From Bacteroidota bacterium (GTDB lineage Bacteria; Bacteroidota; Bacteroidia; Cytophagales; Cyclobacteriaceae): a stretch of DNA of 35,822 nt. The notes beneath the pieces are model-generated. The model saw only the letters and a list, made by a program, of their open reading frames with translations. It did no database searches and had not been told where the DNA came from. The DNA lies in contig JAJRQT010000200.1 of assembly GCA_024280115.1 (NCBI GenBank), forward strand, positions 1-35,822. The letters run 5' to 3'. Each line of letters starts with the position of its first letter. The stretch's first letter is position 1. The translations under genes were made by a program, and so were the position numbers. Of this stretch, positions 33,086 to 35,822 are shown in pieces.

Positions 33086-34867
33086 ATGAATAAATACTTC
33101 ACATTTACAGGGCTTGGGATTTTTATTATAGGTTTCTTCGTTTTTGTTGGATCACTAACCATGAGTGATTATCAGCTTTCTGAAATAATTATAAAAGACC
33201 AGGGCGAAGGAGAAAAATATACAGCTTTGATGGAGTCATCCAAATCGATGATGGGTGTCACCTACCAATCGAATATTGCCTTTATCAACGATCTCCGGAC
33301 TACGATAGAAAATGCCAATAATTCCATCATAGAAAAATATAGTATTTCTATGGATTTAGCTGCAAAAATTTCTGAACGGGCAGGAGAAGATGAGAAATTC
33401 ATTTATAAGCAATCTATCATTGATGAGTTACTGCCTGCTGTTGACGAAGCCTCCACCTACCAAAATAAAAGCCTGAAAGATTATACAGGTTGGATGGAAG
33501 GCAAAAAATATTCGACAAAAGAAGCGTTGACAAAAGAGCTTACTGGCAGTATCCAAAGCATAAATAACGCTATCTCCTATCAAATAGCATTTGATAGCTA
33601 TTCTGCAAAAAACCTTGTTTTCTCCATAACAAAAGCTTCGAGCCTTGGAATTTTAAAGGGCAATTTGAAACTGTGGCTTTTCCTCAGTTTTGGATTGATG
33701 ATCATTGGGGCATTTACCTATTTCTATGGCACATATTCCGATGTTCCCGCGGGCATCAAAAACAATCAAATTTTTATGGACGCCATTACCAACAAAGGAT
33801 GGTTGGGTGTTGCCTTGGGTACTTTTATGATCGCCTTTTATATTTTCCTGTATTTCTATCCGGAATACCTCACAAACTGGGTGCTGCTAATGGACCCTAT
33901 CAGTTACAAACTCAATGGCGGCCCTGCAAGTCATTGGTTTCTATATGGTTTTTTATATACCCTGGCTGTTGGAGTGATGGGTATCCGCATGATCCTGAAA
34001 TACAGGCACAATACCTACCAGATCATCCGAACTATTTCAGTGATTCTCTTCCAAACGGCATTCGCATTTATTATACCGGAAATCCTTGCTGCCCTGAATA
34101 AGCCGGCTATTGACTTTAAAAATATCTGGCCACTGGACTATGATTTCTTTTATAGCTACAACCTGAATGAGTTGATGGAAAGCGGCTTCCTTGGATGGTT
34201 CATGCTCGGCTGGGGACTTGCACTAATAATTATCGCTGTACCGGTGATTACCTATTTCTTTGGAAAAAGGTGGTATTGTTCATGGGTTTGTGGTTGTGGA
34301 GGATTGGCAGAAACCCTTGGCGACCCTTTTCGGCAATTATCCAATAAATCTTTAAAAGCCTGGAAAATAGAACGATGGATGATCTATTCCGTTTTGATAT
34401 TTGCGATAATCAACACAGGGGCTGTGCTTTATACCTTTTTTACCGGTAGCTATTCTCTACTCGGTATTAGCACAGAAAGTATAAAAACGAGCTATGGGTT
34501 TCTAATCAGTTCTATGTTCACCGGTGTAATCGGCACCGGATTTTATCCATTGATGGGCAATCGTGTCTGGTGTAGGTTTGGCTGTCCATTGGCCGCTTAT
34601 CTTGGGATAGTTCAACGATTCAAATCCCGATTCCGCATCACCACCAACGGCGGGCAATGTATCTCCTGTGGGAATTGCTCTACATATTGCGAGATGGGCA
34701 TTGATGTCCGGTGGTACGCACAGCGCGGGCAAAATATCGTCCGTTCTTCATGTGTAGGTTGTGGGATATGTTCTGCTGTTTGCCCCAGGGGAGTGCTCAG
34801 GCTGGAGAATGGCCCTGAAAAAGACAGGCTGAATGTACCTGAGCTGATTGGAAATGAGAGTTTGTGA
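33086..34867 (+). CDS. Membrane polyferredoxin, NosR/NapH-type 4Fe-4S protein
   Basis: The 593 residues have one N-terminal TM segment, an extracytoplasmic helical region (about 30-180), then about five further TM segments. Between them are RWYCSWVCGCGG (about 396) and VWCRFGCPLAAYLG (near 495), the CxxxCP-like pairs of NosR/NapH membrane domains. Two 4Fe-4S clusters follow, CISCGNCSTYCEMG (from about 525) and CVGCGICSAVCPRG (from about 556). It would move electrons across the membrane. The extracytoplasmic region is helical and lacks a visible FMN-attachment site, unlike NosR. Operon with the upstream FAD/NAD oxidoreductase. Confidence 0.85.
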   Translation: MNKYFTFTGLGIFIIGFFVFVGSLTMSDYQLSEIIIKDQGEGEKYTALMESSKSMMGVTYQSNIAFINDLRTTIENANNSIIEKYSISMDLAAKISERAGEDEKFIYKQSIIDELLPAVDEASTYQNKSLKDYTGWMEGKKYSTKEALTKELTGSIQSINNAISYQIAFDSYSAKNLVFSITKASSLGILKGNLKLWLFLSFGLMIIGAFTYFYGTYSDVPAGIKNNQIFMDAITNKGWLGVALGTFMIAFYIFLYFYPEYLTNWVLLMDPISYKLNGGPASHWFLYGFLYTLAVGVMGIRMILKYRHNTYQIIRTISVILFQTAFAFIIPEILAALNKPAIDFKNIWPLDYDFFYSYNLNELMESGFLGWFMLGWGLALIIIAVPVITYFFGKRWYCSWVCGCGGLAETLGDPFRQLSNKSLKAWKIERWMIYSVLIFAIINTGAVLYTFFTGSYSLLGISTESIKTSYGFLISSMFTGVIGTGFYPLMGNRVWCRFGCPLAAYLGIVQRFKSRFRITTNGGQCISCGNCSTYCEMGIDVRWYAQRGQNIVRSSCVGCGICSAVCPRGVLRLENGPEKDRLNVPELIGNESL

Positions 34868-34995
34868 ATTAATTGATTGTTTGGTTTTACATTGGTTTCA
34901 GCGTGTGTTTTTTCTTCTTTTTCAGAATCCGTATGGTTGATTCGTAAAGAATTGCATATTTTCGGCATTCATTAAAATTTATTCTCAATTCTACT

Positions 34996-35649
34996 ATGAA
35001 CAAATCAAGCCGATCAAAAATTAGAAGAGCCCCAAAAAGAGGTCATTACGATGAAAAGTCGATCTACCAAATTTTAGACTCCGGGCAGATTTGTCATGTT
35101 GGTTTCATCCATCACGGAAAACCGGTGGTCATACCAACCATCTATGGAAGGCTGAATAATAAGCTCTATATCCATGGAGCCACAGTCAGCAGGTTAATCG
35201 TAGAGTTGGAAAAAGGCATTGATATTTCGTTGAGTGTGGCACATGTTGATGGATTGGTTTTAGCGAGATCTGCCTTTCATCATTCGATGAATTACAGATC
35301 TGTAGTTATTTTTGGTAAAGCGGCAATCGTAAATGATGATGAAAAAAATGATGCTCTAAAAATTATCTCAGATCACCTGATTCCCGGAAGATGGGAAGAA
35401 GTTCGGGCACCTAATGCCAAGGAGCTTAAAGCCACAAAGGTATTGGAAATAACTATTGAGGAGGCCTCTGCGAAAATCAGGATCGGCGAACCAATAGATG
35501 ATGATCAGGATTATATTTTGGATATCTGGGCTGGCGAAATCCCTTTGAAAAAAATGGTATTTCCTCCGATACCAGACACCAAATTGAAAGACGGATTGGA
35601 AATTCCAAAAAGCGTAACGGAATTTATAGAGTTAAATAATGTCCGGTAA
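34996..35649 (+). CDS. PPOX-fold flavin/heme-binding protein (pyridoxamine 5'-phosphate oxidase-like, NimA type)
   Basis: The 217 residues are cytoplasmic and match the PNPOx-like split-barrel family. The segment RGHYDEKSIYQILDSGQICHVGF is followed by KPVVIPTIYGRLNNKLYIHGATVSRLI, the usual strand pair with a YxHG-type flavin contact. SVAHVDGLVLARSAFHHSMNYRSVVIFGKA is the family's Ser/His-rich core, with MNYRSVVIFG typical of NimA/YhbP-type proteins. A C-terminal part of about 60 residues (ILDIWAGEIPLKKMVFPPIPD) is also common to this group. It follows the polyferredoxin gene by 128 bp on the same strand. The physiological substrate is unknown. Confidence 0.82.
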   Translation: MNKSSRSKIRRAPKRGHYDEKSIYQILDSGQICHVGFIHHGKPVVIPTIYGRLNNKLYIHGATVSRLIVELEKGIDISLSVAHVDGLVLARSAFHHSMNYRSVVIFGKAAIVNDDEKNDALKIISDHLIPGRWEEVRAPNAKELKATKVLEITIEEASAKIRIGEPIDDDQDYILDIWAGEIPLKKMVFPPIPDTKLKDGLEIPKSVTEFIELNNVR

Positions 35650-35690
35650 AATAGTAAAAATGAGTATTCAAATTAAGAATGTTGGTATAA

Positions 35691-35750
35691 TGGACAAAAA
35701 GTAGGCTATTTTAGAGTCGATTGGTTCAAGTGGACAAAAAGGAGGCTGTT
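35691..35750. mobile_element. Probable insertion-sequence end with two 20-bp direct repeats
   Basis: TGGACAAAAAGTAGGCTATT (35691-35710) recurs as TGGACAAAAAGGAGGCTGTT (35731-35750), 18 of 20 matches at exactly 40-bp spacing. Multiple short direct repeats near the end are typical of IS21-family termini. The remaining 72 bp up to the window edge hold no start of a recognisable transposase, so the family is uncertain. Confidence 0.45.
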
Positions 35751-35822
35751 ATTTTTCTAAAAATAATCATATTTTAAAATCTTCTTTAGCTTTGCAATGT
35801 CAGACTAAACGGAAACAGGCTC

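Overview
This window looks like a chromosomal segment of a free-living Bacteroidota, probably order Cytophagales. The evidence is low GC, many signal peptides ending in AQ or SQ, Cys lipoproteins, very weak Shine-Dalgarno signals, a Bacteroidota-type TTTG / TAnnTTTG promoter ahead of hisG, a large fused PurL and a bifunctional HisB. No rRNA, tRNA, CRISPR array or prophage was seen. Region 1 (1-6.7 kb): purL runs off the left edge on the minus strand. Divergent from it are a secreted lactonase-fold beta-propeller and a small carbohydrate-binding-like lipoprotein, then an unrecognised minus-strand envelope protein. Region 2 (7.0-16.25 kb): a minus-strand biosynthetic run, hisG-hisD-hisC-hisB-guaA-(TPR plus periplasmic-binding-fold protein)-hemL, with gaps of about 0-60 bp. 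Upstream of hisG is a consensus promoter and, about 18 bp further on, a 31-codon ORF ending His-His-Cys-His-His-Cys-Ser-stop. A hairpin covers its last His codon and stop, and a 42-bp GC-rich palindrome is embedded in frame. I read this as an uncharacterised histidine leader peptide/attenuator, and it is the most interesting item in the window. Region 3 (16.6-22.5 kb): three plus-strand polysaccharide genes, a heparinase II/III-like protein, a GH127 enzyme with complete Zn/Cys catalytic residues, and a lipoprotein probably of alpha/alpha-toroid fold. No SusC/SusD or regulator lies beside them. MITE-like and tandem hairpin-bearing repeats sit in the gaps. Region 4 (22.5-25.0 kb): a reactive-sulfur module on the minus strand, a persulfide dioxygenase-rhodanese fusion and an ArsR-family repressor with paired cysteines. 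A perfect palindromic operator overlaps the -7 box of the repressor promoter. Region 5 (25.1-29.7 kb): a secreted FAD-dependent oxidoreductase with an N-terminal sugar-binding-like domain, a secreted protein with an FMN-binding-like motif, an antitoxin-like small protein, an outer-membrane barrel and a small conserved-looking protein. Region 6 (29.9-35.8 kb): a periplasmic gamma-glutamyltransferase, and divergent from it an FAD/NAD oxidoreductase plus a membrane polyferredoxin of NosR/NapH type, then a PPOX-fold flavin protein. The right edge carries two 20-bp direct repeats 40 bp apart that look like one end of an insertion sequence.
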